64,000 nt of DNA. Origin: Pristionchus mayeri. Lineage: Eukaryota; Nematoda; Chromadorea; Rhabditida; Neodiplogasteridae. Location of the stretch: contig BTRK01000004.1 in assembly GCA_036245805.1 (NCBI GenBank), forward strand, positions 37,722,907 through 37,786,906, written 5' to 3'. Position numbers and translations under genes: made by a program. The notes under the pieces were generated by a model. That model did no database searches, had not been told where the DNA came from, and saw only the letters and a list, made by a program, of their open reading frames with translations. Of this stretch, positions 63,611-64,000 are shown piece after piece (the stretch's first letter is position 1; each line of letters begins with the position of its first letter).

Positions 63611-64000
63611 ATGCGCTTACCCCTCCTCCTCTCCCTCTTTCTCCCCTCCATATTCTCCCTCAACATCCTGATGTACGTCAACGTGATCGGGAAGAGCCAT
63701 CTGCAGTTCGCCGAGAATCTCATCAAGTTGCTGAACGAGAACGGACACACAGTAGTGAGTTGCCATTTGTGTTCATTACGTGCTCTCTTCTTGATATTAC
63801 ATAAAAATTGCTGCGCTGAGATGTGATAGTGGTACCACTTTTATATTTTACTGTTCTTCTCCGACTTTTTGATTTTCAGGTAGGAATAGGGTTGCGCATG
63901 AAAAATTACAACATTACAGGATGTCGTGGCTGGCGTGATGAACTCGTTGGTGACACTCAAGGGCGATTATGGTGCACGCCAATTGGTCTCCGTCCGGTTC
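63611..64000 (+). CDS. ugt: UDP-glucuronosyltransferase, 5' part (runs off the window)
   Basis: Exon 1 (63611-63754) follows a TTTCAG acceptor-like site, so the message may be trans-spliced. It encodes MRLPLLLSLFLPSIFSLNIL, a signal peptide, then [20 protein letters not shown], and ends at GTA|GTGAGT. It is 144 nt, exactly the length of exon 1 of the minus-strand UGT. Exon 2 starts at 63920 after ATTACAG and reads DVVAGVMNSLVTLKGDYGAR, QLVSVRF to the window edge, closely parallel to [20 protein letters not shown] in the neighbour. These two exons are strongly alike between the genes, so the pair is a recent inverted duplication. Function as for the neighbour. Confidence 0.88.

Overview
The window reads as a nematode (rhabditine) nuclear genome. 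Genes are broken into many exons of roughly 50-200 nt. Introns open with GT and close with TTTCAG/TTGCAG-type acceptors. The gene families fit: a PNPLA8/iPLA2-gamma-like patatin phospholipase, a RASSF-type C1-RA-SARAH protein, F-box genes and UDP-glucuronosyltransferases. The exon density and the style of the F-box proteins recall diplogastrids such as Pristionchus, but that assignment is inference. All models were made by hand from motif recognition and splice-phase arithmetic; no searches were run.

Layout. 1-5.6 kb: an inverted duplication of about 2.2 kb per arm (958-3180 and 3242-5471), each arm carrying the 5' exons of a gene resembling a cytochrome bc1 core/M16B peptidase; a third, diverged fragment lies at 250-317. 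6.1-16.5 kb (minus): a 16-exon patatin-like phospholipase whose introns are full of fold-back elements and which has a one-base frameshift inside the Gly-rich motif. 16.6-19.9 kb: pyrimidine-rich minisatellites, then a 500-base assembly gap. 23.5-43.4 kb (plus): a RASSF homologue stretched over about 20 kb by fold-back elements, including a nested palindrome at 26.6-30.4 kb. One intron holds an unrecognised gene on the opposite strand (32572-34352). 43.9-46.6 kb: an inverted pair of unidentified paralogues, one of them a pseudogene ending at a mariner insertion. 46.9-48.3 kb (plus): a compact single-pass membrane protein with a Pro/Thr-rich ectodomain. 49-52.8 kb: fold-back elements and a 5'-truncated LINE. 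53.1-56.2 kb (minus): two tandem F-box genes, the second frameshifted. 56.7-61.6 kb (minus) and 63.6 kb onward (plus): two divergent UGT genes separated by 2 kb rich in GATA-type sites.

The genes do not form one pathway. The UGT pair is a likely co-regulated detoxification locus and the F-box genes a local tandem family; the others are unrelated housekeeping or signalling genes. The most interesting signals lie between the genes and inside introns: truncated 'ghost' copies of exon starts placed upstream of the real exon, an intronic CTTTGATCTTTGATC motif that follows the sense strand of every gene in which I found it, TACGGTAG sequences fused to 5' splice sites, and an unusual density of long inverted repeats that could form hairpin RNA when introns are transcribed.
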